Source of the DNA: Acanthacorydalis orientalis
Taxonomy: Eukaryota; Arthropoda; Insecta; Megaloptera; Corydalidae
DNA length: 64,000 nucleotides
Reading direction: 5' to 3'
Assembly (NCBI GenBank): GCA_034766995.1
Contig: CM068315.1
Span: 10,804,010 to 10,868,009, forward strand
Program-made: the position numbers and the translations under genes
The notes under the pieces: generated by a model
Database searches by the model: none
What the model was told of the DNA's origin: nothing
Seen by the model: the letters and a program-made list of their open reading frames with translations, nothing else
Shown here: positions 40,011-52,555 of the stretch, in pieces
How positions within the stretch are numbered: the stretch's first letter is position 1
How the letters are laid out: each line of letters opens with the position of its first letter

Positions 40011-40240
40011 TAAACCTATTTCTAACTAAAAAATGATCCAGAAAAAGTGTTTTTTTTTCAATATTTTAAAGATTCTTTTCTTCTGATAATATTTTATACT
40101 GTTCTAAGTTTTAAAACTGTATCCCATAATATTTAATTATTAAAATTACTGAGTAAAAAGATAATTTCCTTTACATTTCAGTCAAGCAACTGGCTAGTTG
40201 ATAAATTTATACGTGCCATGGAGGGCATATTCATCATTAA

Positions 40241-40242
<2 letters not shown>

Positions 40243-40315
<73 letters not shown>
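40243..40315. repeat. Interrupted (TA)n array
   Basis: TA tract with phase shifts (attatat) at two places. Confidence 0.96.
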
Positions 40316-40316
<1 letters not shown>

Positions 40317-40655
40317 AATGAATGATAGTACATATTAAAAAATGAAATATAATGAAAAAAGAAACAAAAATCGAATAAATTATGTAAAATGGTATTCAAC
40401 TTTCTTTAATATGGATCAAACACATGTTCAAATACATCAAAATCAAATATTATTCAAATAACTATACGTATTTACAAGAAAAAGTCACAGAATCACAGAT
40501 CATGATGTTTATAATATTCATTTCTGAAACGAACAATTAATAAAATAATTATAATATAAAAAATTATACTAATAATACTTCTCAGATATTCTATTAATAT
40601 TTTTTGAGAGACCTGATATGTGAATTATAGTAGTTTTTTTTTTCAAAATATTGTA

Positions 40656-40830
40656 ATAACACTACAACTAAGTACACTTTCACAGATGAATGGCTCTTCG
40701 CCTCACAAACCACAAAATATTTTCTTATCAAAAATGTTCAATAAATTAAATGATCTTTGATCATTACTCATGCGTATTTGTTTGGAAAATTGAATCATTT
40801 TTAGTGTGCACAGATGCAGAAAGATTATAA
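40656..40830. mobile_element. CAG-ended MITE family, copy C (partial)
   Basis: Only the left half is clear: cacagatgaatggctcttcg then cctcacaaaccacaaaatat and ttttcttatcaaaaatgttc. Further right, homology fades after aaattgaatcatttttagtg. Confidence 0.5.
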
Positions 40831-40980
40831 TTTTAAATCATGTTTCAAACAGGCTAATAAATCAAATTTTAGAAACTAGTAATGAATCATTATACTTCTT
40901 TTTTTAGTAAATAAACAATTACCGTAACATAGATTTTCATTTTGTATTATTCAAAATAAAGAATATGGAAATGTATCGAC

Positions 40981-41300
40981 ATTTTTTTTAAAAAAAAGTA
41001 TAATGCTTACATATAATTGATAAAGCGAATCAATAAATAAAATATGAAAAAAGAACCGCCAAATTGTCACTTTTTCAACCAAATGATTCCAGTTCTACCA
41101 TCAATTAGAAAATCAATTAAAAAAAAACTTATATCAATTAGTATTGTATCTTATAAGTAATATATTTTATAGACATTCATTATTTCTTAAATATTTTAAC
41201 CCAAATGAAAGAAGATGTTAATGATTTATAATTATTTCAACACTTTGTAAACGTTTTCAATTTTATCATAAATATCATATAAATGCATTGGAAACATTTT
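40981..41300 (+). repeat. Dispersed direct duplication, copy 2
   Basis: This is the partner of 39,318-39,627. Its right end runs into a three-unit tandem repeat (41,223-41,624), so the last part of the duplicated segment was later amplified at this locus only. Confidence 0.8.
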
Positions 41301-41624
41301 CATTCATTTATTTAAAAAAGTGAACGACAGAACTATAAAAAGATACTCATATTAATGATTTATAGTTATTTCAACACTTAATAAAGGTTTTTAATTTTAT
41401 CATTATTATCATATAAATGCATTGGAAATATTTTCATTCATTTAAAAAAAAATGAACGACAGAACTATAAAAACACACATACATATTAGTGATTTAGAAT
41501 TATTTCAACACCTAATAATGATAAAATTGAAAACGTTTATTATCATATAAATGCATTGGAAATATTTTCATTCATTTATCTAAAAAGAATGAACGACAAA
41601 ACTATAAAAATACACACATATGTA
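41223..41624 (+). repeat. Three tandem units of 134 bp
   Basis: Units start at 41,223, 41,357 and 41,491, each beginning gattta(t/g)a(a/g)ttatttcaacac and ending with tgaacgac(a)aactataaaa. Spacing is exactly 134 bp for both steps. Unit 3 holds a small inversion at 41,513-41,542 relative to units 1 and 2. Confidence 0.85.
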
Positions 41625-42740
41625 TATGTGTATTTATAAGAGAAATTCAATGTTGATGTAAATTCAAAATATGTATTTCAATCTAATTATATATCGAAAA
41701 TAATAAAACATAATACACAAAACACAACAAAATAATACATCATATTTACTTACCTTAATTTACTATCACTTGTTCTTTTGACCTTCTGGAATATCAAAAA
41801 ATGAATATCGTCCACACAGTAGAATCACAAAAATAACTTATTATTATATGTATGTAGAAATTAAAATCAATTAAACAGACAAATTATTTATAAATTCATG
41901 AATGTTTTAATGAATTTTATCAGATAAACCATTTATTTCTATTACACAAAATATGACAGAACCGAATATCAACCCATGTGCACCGAGTAATCTACACCAC
42001 TCAAATAACGAATCGAAGGTCAAGGCACGCGCTTGATGCAATTATTGAAATCTTCATCTTTGATCAAGTTACATAAGACATTCATACAAGAAAGTGTCGC
42101 ACAGTGACAAATGTTTAGGTATAGGCTGTCTTTGTTTCACTTCAGTGTAGAAAAGAATGAATATACAAAAAATATATTTTCATATAAAATATGAGTTTTA
42201 AAGAACTATTTACTCGATACAATCAAAAGAAAAATATTAGGTTATCTTGAGAATATTCTTTCGTTTTATAATTCAATATCTATTTTTCGTAAATGAAATT
42301 TTATTTAATGTTTAGTTAAAATTCAACCGTACACACAATGAAATTAAAGCAAATTCAGTTATGTTTATACTTTCATATAAACAATAGGTCATATATTTTT
42401 AATACATTTATCAGTTTTTGTATTTTTTAACCAAAAAAAAATATGATTAATAAAATTTATGTAAGAAAAGTGAATTTAAAAGTCTTCTAAACTTGAACAA
42501 TTAAAGAAACATTTTATTCTTTTGTAAAACTGCACTTATTTTCATTTTTATATGCATTTTTTATATAATTGATAATAAATATTGTTTTTAGATAAAATTA
42601 AATCAATATTATAATTTTTATATTTAAAAAAGAATTTATTCTATTATCAGCATAATCTTTGCTTCGTACATTTAAAAATATCTCTATAAATGTTCTATCA
42701 GAAAGAAAATTTACTAAATAATTTATGATATTTAAATGTA

Positions 42741-43090
42741 CAGTTCTGACATTGTATCTAAATTCGCTTTTACAAATGAATTCCTTTTTCCTCCATAAAG
42801 TACAAAATAAGTTCTATACAAAATATTATTGATCAGTTTTGATTGTTGCTTATGCACATTTCGATTATGATACTATCATCTTCAGGGCGTGGAGGTATCG
42901 AAAAATCTGATTTATATTTGAGGTTTTTCTGTACATTGGTGTTCTGATTAAATTGCCATCGAAATGGAATAAGCAACAATCAAGATCGATTGTGATTGAT
43001 TGAATATTTTTGACCCAAATATTTGTTTATTGTTTGTGAGGTGAAAAAAAGATTCATTTGGGAAATTTAACATATATTTTACAGAAATTG
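42741..43090. mobile_element. CAG-ended ~330-bp MITE family, copy D (best preserved)
   Basis: The 350-bp copy starts cagttctgacattgtatcta and continues cttttacaaatgaattcctt. The other end, on the complement, reads caatttctgtaaaatatatg then tttcccaaatgaatcttttt and cacctcacaaac, giving long imperfect terminal inverted repeats of about 55 bp. No coding capacity is seen. Confidence 0.7.
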
Positions 43091-43424
43091 ATGCATAATA
43101 AAAACTCAATCACTATAACTACAAATTATGAAAAAATCAAAAATTTTAAATTTAAATGAATATGAATTATTATATATCCATTATAAATGTTGTTATCTAG
43201 AAAATATTAATGAAAAATCATTTAAATTTTATTATGTTTAAATATAGTCCTCATTAACGTTTATGGACTAATCCATTTTTTCATTTCTATATAAAATAAC
43301 TACCTGTTCTATTAATAAATCCAATCTTATATATAATTATTCACTTTTTTCCTCATAATAATTGTTTTTCAAACAAATAAAAATCTCATGTCGAAATATA
43401 TCAATTATAGGAAAATGAAATACT

Positions 43425-43586
43425 CGTATATTTTATATTTTTCACAAATAGATAATCATCCGTCTCACAAACCACGAAAAAGTGTTTTAGTTAAAAATGT
43501 TCCACGGCACATTTTTGTTCCTTTTGATTGAGAGGTGAAAAAATAATTCATTTATAAAAGTTAATTGAACTACAGTGTCAGAACTG
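43425..43586. mobile_element. CAG-ended MITE family, copy E (short)
   Basis: The right end gaactacagtgtcagaactg is the clearest end of the family (complement cagttctgacactgtagttc), followed inward by gaggtgaaaaaataattcat. The left side retains gtctcacaaaccacgaaaaa. The middle is shortened. It lies only about 340 bp from copy D. Confidence 0.65.
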
Positions 43587-44738
43587 TATTATATTTTATC
43601 CTATTTTAAAATATCTAACAAAATATTATTTATCTAGTAAATGTACATACTTTTTATTTAAATAAACCATTTACGTATTACTAAAGAATAGAAAAAAATT
43701 TTAATAGTATTATTTAATTGAATCTTTAATTGAATATTATTTAATTAAATCTTTCAATGGAAAAATTAAAACTTACTTTATCTCTGTGTTCTAAACTTAC
43801 AATAATCACATAATCCTTTCAGCAATTTAATCTCACACGAGTACCCTTTTCGAGGGAAAATATTTCCGGTACTTTCTGAGCTGTGAAATATTTCAATCAC
43901 CTTTTCGAAAAAAATAAAAGATTTGATGTTGATTTGAAATTAAATTTCAAATGATGATATGTTCTGATTTTTGTAAAAATATGTTGTTTGTTTATAATAG
44001 ATTCAGTCGTATAATATTTTGGATCCTACACTCAGTAGTATAATTCTATAACACACTATTTTTATAAATTGAACTTTAATATAAGTTTTGCCACAAAAAA
44101 ATATGATAAAGTATATAAATTCTACTGAATATCTCTTAAAACCTTTTAAGTATCCTCAGAGATACAAGTACCACATTTTGACACATACTAGTCTATAAAT
44201 TACAAGAAGTTTATTTTTCTGCAGAATATTTATTCTTACAGTATTCGACAGATATAACAAACAATTTTAGAATGAAGAACAAAATCATGTCTTGTCTTTA
44301 ACCTGACTTTTTTACAAACAATTTCATTTTTTATACATACCTCTGTAAGACTCAATTTTCATTCTTAAAGAAATAATTATTTTTACTGTAATAAATGTAT
44401 GTTACTTATAGAAGTGAAGTATGTCAAAATTTATTAAAAGTTTTAGTTCCAATTGCTGAAAAAATACTATTGTGTATTATTTAAATTTTATAAGTATGTT
44501 TCTTTGTCTTTCGAAGAAAGAATATATGTAGACAATAAAATCTTAATAATAAAAACCCACATTTCTTGCCACTTTGTGCAGCTGACAAAGGGGCGAGGAA
44601 TGTTTGCCTTTCGGCTCATAGGTTTCAAGTTTAATTCCTTAAGTTTCGTTCTTAGGTACCTTTTATGTTTAAATATATTATGTTGTAAAAACCTGTAAAT
44701 AGTTTTTTTCTTTCTATTTTCTTGTCAATTTTGACGGG

Positions 44739-44781
<43 letters not shown>

Positions 44782-45541
44782 CACATTTTAGTTAGTATAT
44801 TTAGAAATCAAATTAAAACTTAGCTTAGAACTTGAACTAAAAAAAATACAAGCACATACATTTTTAAAAAATACATTCGTGAAGAACAATAAAAAGACAC
44901 CATGCTATAAATTTTCATTTTATACGTCGTGCTAATGGTTTCACATAAAATATTTCTGATGTAATATATTAAATCCATAAGAGCTCGAAACATAGTGAAT
45001 ACATTTATACCAGCGTTCGTTTCGTTTATTACAGCCAATTTATGTAACACGTAGTCGTATTTGCAACCGAAGCTTATCCTATCAACAGGAATTTCATTTC
45101 CAATAATATACATTCATATATATGAACGGTTCATATTTGTATCTCGAAATGATAGCTAAACGAACGCATTAAAGCTTACAATGAGTCCTCCCGAAATCAC
45201 GCAATTTCAAATTCATTTATCAAATTTTGACAAGCTTTTTACAACCTTAAAAATTATATGAAAAAAACGAACAAAGAAAATCGTATAGGTTTGTTTGTTA
45301 AATGTAAATCGTTTGTAGCAGGTAATATTTTAAATGAGATTTTTGTATTTGAAATAATGATGTGCTTTTAACGGCTCGATTATTTAAAATCCTGAAAGCG
45401 TTTTAATTATGTTAGTCGGTTAATATTAAAAAAGACATTAATATGTGATACAAACGAATATGTTTCCATGATATTTAATGTTGATATTTCTAATTCAACT
45501 CGTTTGAAGTAACAACATCTAAATTTAATATAATCAATCTA
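43587..45541. other. No gene seen; AT-rich DNA
   Basis: Frames at 44,453-44,698 (plus) and 44,820-45,113 (minus) lie here. The second is 97 codons and less AT-biased, but shows no domain, signal or splice context that I can name. A TA array lies at 44.75 kb. Confidence 0.5.
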
Positions 45542-46056
45542 TTAGGTGTACAAATTAATTCGGTACCTTTTTTTATAGAAAACGAATGTTTACGAAAAAA
45601 TTGAATACATTTTAATCCTCAAAATATCTCCTATTATTTTGTATAATTTTGCTCCATTTGACGAATAACTGACGAATCATTTATCGAAAAAAAGTTAGCA
45701 GCGTTAAGTCGATGTAGTAATAATGCATTTTCGAACCTCTTGCACTATTCTAGCCTTTTTTACATGTTTTATGTGTCACAACACCTTCCTTAAAGCTAAA
45801 CAAATCATTTCCGTGGCTTCAACAACATTGCTTTCAACAGGAATGTGAAAAGTATGCAATGTCTAATATGCTACTTTTCGGGCACCATCGTGTTCATTTC
45901 TGCTTTGTGAGGTTATGCTAACTGCTGAGCTAAGATATATAGTGTTTATAATCTTAAACTTTCCACTTCAAACACCTAAAATGACGAGAAAATATTTTAA
46001 TTTAAAACCGAATTATTATTGATTCACTTTAAAAGCACAGAATTATTTTAAACACC

Positions 46057-46059
<3 letters not shown>
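45542..46059 (-). mobile_element. Mauritiana-type mariner, internally deleted copy (MITE-like), reverse
   Basis: The 518-bp copy is on the minus strand, with TA on both sides. One end starts ttaggtgtacaaattaattc; the other reads aattattttaaacacctat and runs into a (TA)n array. On the minus strand it reads tatcttagctcagcagttag, then gtgcccgaaaagtagcatat, matching the 5' part of the 10,777 element. It then jumps to the 3' part with the same deletion junction as the copy at 3,026 (around tgtaaaaaaggctagaatag). Confidence 0.86.

Positions 46060-46111
<52 letters not shown>
46060..46111. repeat. (TA)n array abutting a mariner
   Basis: Starts at the right boundary of the mariner copy at 45,542-46,059. 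Confidence 0.96.
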
Positions 46112-46114
<3 letters not shown>

Positions 46115-46917
46115 CAAATAAAATAAACTGAACTAAAAATATATAATTTAATATACGGAAATAATACTAATAATGAGCTTACTTGAAATAAATCACTTCA
46201 GTAGACGAGTTCCATTTGGAATAAAACTAATATCAACTTCCCCATATTTCCAAATTTAATCTTTTTCTGAAGGCATATACAAAGTACGGAAATAGCTGCA
46301 AAATCACAAAATTTAGGTCCTATTAGGCTCTCACTTTTCTACTAAAAATAAATTAACCCGTATATTTTCTACAATTTTTTGATTTAATTTTATACTTTTA
46401 ATAATTATTACCTGAACGATAAAACAAGTAATCTTGTATAAAAATGTTCTCATGGTGCATACTAGTAAATAATTTAAAAAGACAAATTGATGTCTCTGAT
46501 TATGATAATATAATTTAAAATGGAGAAGAGAGATGTGAATTTTGGAACCCAAATACCAGTTATTCTTTTACGAACTATTTTCTTCAACTTTTATCATTTC
46601 GTCATTGAATTGAATTTATAAATGACATAAGGAGAACAAAATTAAAAACTAATAGTAGAACAAAACTCAACAAAAGCTCAAATTTGAAATAATAATCAAG
46701 ATTGGTAAATAAAAATCATGAATAACATATAAACTGGATAATAGTACAACACAGGTAATGATATTCATTGAACAAAACTATAAAATCCTAAGTGAATATT
46801 CAATTTGTCCTAACATTAAATTAATCAAATACACATAGTTTTCTTTATAAAAATTTCAAAATATATGAATACATACATAAAATAAGAAGGACTAAATATG
46901 AATATATATATATATAT

Positions 46918-47126
46918 AGGGTGATTCAATTTAGGCTTCTACATGGAAGTATTAAAAGAGGCGTAGGGGTTAAGAAAAGTCAAGTTATTTTTTATTGAGT
47001 ATTTTAGTGCAATTCAAAATTAAAATACAATTGAACTAAAATACCAAATGAGGGATAAATGAGGGTTTTTCTTAATTTTTCTGTTTTTTTTTATATTTTC
47101 GTGTTGCAAGTCTTAGTTGAATCATA
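46918..47126. mobile_element. ~210-bp MITE family, copy 4
   Basis: Left end agggtgattcaatttaggct, right end (degenerate) gttgcaagtcttagttgaatc. The interior aagtattaaaagaggcgtag and tttttattgagtattttagt match copies 2 and 3. (TA)n lies on both sides. The first bases agggtgattcaa probably best preserve the family end. Confidence 0.85.
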
Positions 47127-47132
47127 TATCAT

Positions 47133-47176
<44 letters not shown>

Positions 47177-47279
47177 TACGTTAATGACTTTTCAGTCAGA
47201 AATAGTTTTAAATACAATTTAGCATTAAATTAAAATTTAATAATAAAGTACCTCTATACTTGCCACAGATAAAATTTTC

Positions 47280-47600
47280 GTTAAAATAAAAATAGCCCGT
47301 TATGCAAAAATGTAAGCATCTCGAGACACAAATTTGTCGCCGTACGAAAATTTCTGTTCAACTATTCGTATGTAAATTTGAGCACTGGAAGTGGTTTTTC
47401 ACAAGCTGTCGTCGGGATGTTCGTTCACCACGAATTAATAAATTCACATTTACATGATAACCTTTCCTAATTTGTTGCACTTGAAAATATTCAACTACGT
47501 TTTAAATTCAATAGCATGTTTCGTGCTATGCTTTGTACTCACTGCGACTTTTATACACACAATGAATTATTTGGAAACGTTGCTGAGAGGTCACTTAAAT
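47280..47600. promoter_or_regulatory. GC-richer stretch, possibly conserved noncoding
   Basis: Contains gcatctcgagacacaaattt, gtcgccgtacg and acaagctgtcgtcgggatgt. No coding or repeat signal was found. It lies between a MITE (46.9 kb) and a mariner (48.5 kb). Confidence 0.2.
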
Positions 47601-48308
47601 AGTTTTAATATTGTTATTCGTGGATAAATTAAATATATAATGACATTTTAAAATACAATCATTACCAATTTATCATTATATTTCTTATGTAAACATCTTT
47701 AAATAGCATTTAAATTGCACTCAATTCTAAACAATTTATTGTAAATGCTGTTATATCTCGCCTTATATTATTTTTTTTAAAAAAAAATGGCTAAACATCC
47801 AATTAATATAAACATATTTGTATGTTTCATCTCAATTTGTTACATAATTTGAAAATCAGTGAATTTTATTAAATAACAAAAATAAAATAATCAAATAGTG
47901 AATTATAATCAAAAAATATAAATAATTTGTATCATTTCTCTAATGAAAATGATCTCAATTTCATATTAGTCCTTCTACAATTGAAACATATTAAAAAAAT
48001 AATTTTCATTGCAAGTTATTATTCTTAATATAAATATTTTCTTACGGTATGTCACTCTCTTGTTTTTCTTTGAAATTAGAAATGTGTAAGAAAAATCTAT
48101 TTAAATAATATTAAAAATTGGTATGTTTTTCATTATAATATAATAAATTCTAACAGATTTTGTAACACACCATATCACATTTAAATTTAACTTCGAAAAA
48201 TACCATTGTCTCATGTTTTTTATAACGTTAAATACTTCATATTACAACTTTAGTGAATAAAAGATTCCTATTTATATAATAATAAAACTTTCTGTAAATA
48301 TATATGTG

Positions 48309-48339
<31 letters not shown>

Positions 48340-48511
48340 TAATAACACTATTTCATTAGTAATGTGCATGGACATTTTTGAAATCTCTATTATTTTAAAT
48401 ATTCAAATAAATAACATCAATAACTGTTACTAAATTTGTAAAAATTATAGTCACTTTAAATAAATAAGAGTTAGAACTTAATAATTTAACAATGTATTCA
48501 TATTATTTTTA

Positions 48512-49777
48512 TTAGGTTGGTAGAAACATAATTGCGGTTTTTGTTTTCTGAAGTCCAACCTTATTTTTTTCAGTGGAAGTGTAATTTAATCGCATTTATG
48601 TCAATATCGTTTTAAAGTGCATTTTCGGTCCGTATTTTGGTAACATCGTGTTTGGTTTTATTATTAATTTTGGTTCAAATTGGGCTATTGAATTAAAGAT
48701 GCAAAAGAAGCAAATAAGTGCATTTTTATATGAGTTCAAAAGGGGTGGTAAAGCAGCAGAAACTGTTCGTAAACTAAACGATGTTTTTGCTGTGAGTATC
48801 GTTAAGGAATGTACGATACAATGGTGGTTCCAAAAATGTCATGATGGGGACGAGAGTGTTGAAGATGACCAACTGAATGCGAATGACCAATTAATGACTT
48901 TCATAACGACCAACTGAAGGCATTAGTTGAATCAGAACCACGCACAACAATTCAAAAGCTTGCACAAAAGTTAGACGTTTGTCATCCAACAGTTCTGGAT
49001 CACATAAAACACAAAAATAAAAAATAACATGACAAATGAGTGCCGCCAAAGCTGAACGAAAACCAAAAAAAAACCGTTATGAAGTGTGCCCTATGCTTCT
49101 TTTTTGCAACAGAAACGATCCATTTCTCGATGATATTGTATCGTGCGACGAAAAGTGAATCCTCGACGACAACAGAAAGCGGTCTGCACAATGGTTGGAC
49201 AAAAATGAAGCCCCAACTCATTTCGCGAAGCCGAAATTACACCAAAAGAAAATTATGATAATTGTTTGGTGTTCTGTGTGTCAGTATAATCCACTACAAT
49301 TTTTTGAATCATGGCGAAATCCTCACAGCTGAGAGTTCTTTGTCAAGAAATCTACAAAATGTACCAAAAACTGCAACATCTGATCCTTGCACTGGTCAAT
49401 CGAAAAAGTCCAATCCTGCTGAACGACCACAGGTTGACTCTCCAAAAGTTGAATGAATTGGGCTACGAAACATTTTCATAACCACTATACTCACCAGACG
49501 TCTCACCAACAGATTATCAGTTGTTTAAGCATTTCGACTACTTCTTACACAGTAAGGTCTTCGACAACCAAGCTACTGTTGAAAGTGTATTTCGAGATTT
49601 TGTTAACTCCACAAGTCTGGAATTTTACACCACCGGAATAAATAAACGTGTAATTAATTGACAAAAATATATCGATTTTAATAGTACTTATTTCGATTAA
49701 TAATATTAATTATTAGCTGAGAAAAATTTATATTAATTTAATAATCATAAACCGCAATTATTTTCCTACCAACCAAA
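48512..49777 (+). mobile_element. Cecropia/Hsmar1-like mariner, near full length, inactive
   Basis: The 1,266-bp element has TA on both sides and terminal repeats ttaggttggtagaaacataa and (complement) ttggttggtaggaaaataat. The transposase begins near 48,699 with MQKKQISAFLYEFKRGGKAA, then ETVRKLNDVFAVSIVKECTI, QWWFQKCHDGDESVEDDQL and a frameshift. Later parts in other frames give CDEK (first aspartate motif), EAPTHFAKPKLHQKKIMIIV, LLNDHRLTLQKLNELG (the usual second-aspartate motif HDN is damaged) and SPDVSPTDYQLFKHFDYFLH (third aspartate). The pattern matches the Hsmar1/SETMAR branch. It is inactive through frameshifts and stops. Confidence 0.92.
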
Positions 49778-50639
49778 TATCATTTAGTTATATATACACA
49801 AGGCATAAGTATTTTTAGAAATATAACAATTTCCAAATTAACAATAAGTAAATAAAAAAAATAAGAAGTTCAATGGTCTGAAGAGCATATATAAATATAT
49901 GAATTATTCAAAAGACTTTAATGTGTAATTATTATAGAATATTTTGAAGGAAGTAATTTTCGTATATTTTATGTAACTACATTTTACATAAATTATATAG
50001 ATACGAAATAAACTATTAAAGGGCTTATAACAAAGCGACTAGTACATTGAACTATTCTCAGTTTTAGTATTCATTGGACGAATATCATTTTTCATCAATG
50101 AAACTCTATCTTTTCAAAAAAAAACTAATGAGCTTCATTCTTGGCAACATTGTGAAATAATTTGAATATTAAAAATAAACAAGATAATTTATGCTACTCC
50201 ATTAAAAAAAGAATCACTTTGAACTTTGAACTTTCAATGAAAATATAATAAACATGACAGTATTTATATGGTTATAAAAATGAAATGAAATTATAAATAC
50301 TGCTATATTTTTCAGAAGAAATTTGTAAAAATTATGATATTTTAATGAAACATACAACGCTGCAAGTGACATTATTTTCAGAACGGGGCCACAGAATTAA
50401 TCCACCAAATTGTAAATTTGTAATAACTTATCAGGGTTTCATAATTTTTATACATTTTGTATATTAAACTCTTGAATTACCTTGAGTTTTAGTTTTTTTT
50501 TGTAAAATGTAAAGTTTTTGTTAATTAAGTAAAAACCTTCACGTCACATTCAAACTCTCATGTCATCTAACTCCATGTTTGTTACCGTATGTTATTGTGC
50601 ATATACATATTCTAGTTTTGATATTTATTATTCTATAAT

Positions 50640-51180
50640 TCCGTTTTGTGCGTCTCAAACTTTCTGACTGGCGTATGTGGCGGTGACTGCTTCGTCGGGC
50701 TGTACATTCGGCGACGATACGATCTGAATTTTAAGGAGTGTAATCTATGTTGGTAATAATTCTGTTATTGGAGCATACAGATGATATTCGGATGTATTTG
50801 TTTAATTTATGAGCGCATTTGGTTTGGCTTTTATCTACGTAATGATTCTTTGTCAGAGAGCTGACAGTTAACATAAAATGTTCGTTCGGAGTTTTGTTCG
50901 TTCGCAACGCGTCAGAACGGCGACGAAGAGTGTGAGGGGTTACAGCTCGCTGTCACCGTACATTATTTATTGTATGAGAGCGGGCAACTCTCGCACGACG
51001 TATGTATGTATTTTATGGAAAATAACGGAATCTGCATCTCGTAGAAGTTTGAAATATTGTTATTTGCAGAAAAGTTTTTTTTCTGTCTCGCCCGTGAGCC
51101 TATTTACTCGGGGTCCACTTGAACGTTGTTTGATTTAGTATGGACACATTTATGTCCAGTACTCTTCACGTACGATACAA
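50640..51180. promoter_or_regulatory. GC-richer island, candidate regulatory region or noncoding exon
   Basis: The segment is CpG-rich (gtggcggtgactgcttcgtc; cgttcgcaacgcgtcagaac; ggcgacgaagagtgtgaggg) within DNA that is otherwise AT-rich. A short open frame at 50,878-51,138 has no recognisable domain. It lies about 6.5 kb upstream of the first visible futsch exon, just before a long (TA)n array. Confidence 0.35.
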
Positions 51181-51269
51181 TCTATTTTATTATCAGCAAA
51201 TTTATGAAACGTTCAGTTAAATTCTGTTTTTTTATTTTGTGAATAAAAGAACATTTCGTGTTTGATACG

Positions 51270-51270
<1 letters not shown>

Positions 51271-51332
<62 letters not shown>
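51271..51332. repeat. (TA)n array flanking a mariner
   Basis: About 62 bp on the left side of the mariner at about 51,340-52,470. Confidence 0.97.
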
Positions 51333-51334
<2 letters not shown>

Positions 51335-51339
51335 ATCAG

Positions 51340-52466
51340 TGTGAAAAATAGTATACAATTTGAAACTGAAACTCAAGCGATTATGTTTCGCAGAAAACGC
51401 TTTTATTAATCATTTATATATTCACCATCCTTTTCTGCAATCATTTTACAACGTACAGGCAGCTGCTGGACTCCTTGTTCGTAAAAGAGGCGCAATTTTT
51501 CGGCAAAAAAGGAGGTGCGGTGGTTTTAGACGGCCTCCATAGTGTCAATTTTTTACCGTTTAAACTATTCTGCAACGATTGGAACAAATGATAATCCCAA
51601 GGCGTAAAATATGGTGGATGCTATATGATTTCGCATTTTAACTATTTCAGTTTCTGCTGTATGTGGTTTTGCATTGTCGTGGTGGAAGATGACCCCCTTG
51701 GGATTGGCCCAAATCGGACACTTTTCTTTAGTTGCTGCGTTCAGTTTAATTAGTTGCTAACAACAGTTATCCTTAGTAATCGTTTCACCTCGTGGGAGCA
51801 GCTCAAAATAAACAAAACGTTTGTAATTTCACCAAACACACAGTTACACCTTCATCAGATACAAGCCAGCTTTGGCGACTGGTTCAACCCCTTCATTCAT
51901 TTGTTTCCACGTTTGTCTGCATTGGACGTTGTTATACATCATCCATTTCTCATCTCTGTTCAGCAATCGATCCAAAAAAGGCTTTCTGTTAAGGTGTCCA
52001 AGTAAAGAAAGTACCGAAGAGATGCGATCAAAATTGTTTTTTAAGACAACGAGTGCGGCACCCACGTATCAACCTTCGACGCGAACCCCAACTTCTTTAA
52101 AGGCCGAAATGTAATCGATCTCACAATGTTGAGTGTCTCGGCAACCTCTTCCGTCGAAATTCGTCAGTTATTGTTAACTAGAGCCTGGTTTAGTCATCCA
52201 AAGTGGGTTGATTTTCAAGATTAAAATCACCAAGTCGAGATTTAGCAAACCACTTCTTCGCAATTGAATGTGATGGTGCATGGTCCAAATAAACTTCCCG
52301 AATATGCTTTGTTACCACACCAACAGTTACCCCTTTCCGAAAGTCATACAACATAACGTGACGAAAATGTATCTTTTCGTTGCCCATTTTCGAAAATTTT
52401 TCTTACACTCAGATCGAATCGACATAAATGGTTCTAATGTTAAAATGACAGTTGTGATTGTCACCT

Positions 52467-52470
<4 letters not shown>
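51340..52470 (-). mobile_element. Mellifera/capitata-like mariner, near full length, inactive, reverse
   Basis: The minus strand encodes a decayed transposase starting at 52,387 with MGNEKIHFRHVMLYDFRKGV and continuing IAKKWFAKSRLGDFNLENQP. Further on are NRKPFLDRLLNRDEKWMMYN (first aspartate), NNVQCRQTW, VIFHHDNAKPHTAETE (second aspartate, near 51,690), WDYHLFQSLQNSLNG (third aspartate) and, near 51,410, the C-terminal KMIAEKDGEYI. Several frameshifts separate these blocks. It fits the mellifera/capitata-like branch, though the subfamily name is less sure than the mariner call. Both flanks run into long (TA)n arrays. I could not define the terminal repeats, so the outer limits are approximate. 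Confidence 0.86.
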
Positions 52471-52530
<60 letters not shown>

Positions 52531-52555
52531 GTATGCAAGTATGTATGTATATATT
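52471..52555. repeat. (TA)n-(TGTA)n array flanking a mariner
   Basis: TA run then five tgta units with one variant (tgcaag), on the right side of the same mariner. Confidence 0.96.

Noticed and set aside
41223..41624. Regularly spaced repeats considered as a CRISPR-like array
   Set aside because: Units are contiguous 134-bp tandem repeats with no spacer structure, in a eukaryotic genome.
44820..45113. 97-codon minus-strand frame starting MYIIGNEIPVDRIS
   Set aside because: No recognisable domain, membrane or signal pattern that I could defend, and no promoter or splice context. Probably chance.
48648..49641. Several short plus-strand frames that could be read as separate small genes
   Set aside because: They are frame-shifted pieces of a single cecropia-type mariner transposase.
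50878..51138. 86-codon frame starting MFVRSFVRSQRVRT, considered as an exon
   Set aside because: No family signal and no suitable splice donor. The Arg/Ser-rich look follows from the CpG-containing DNA.
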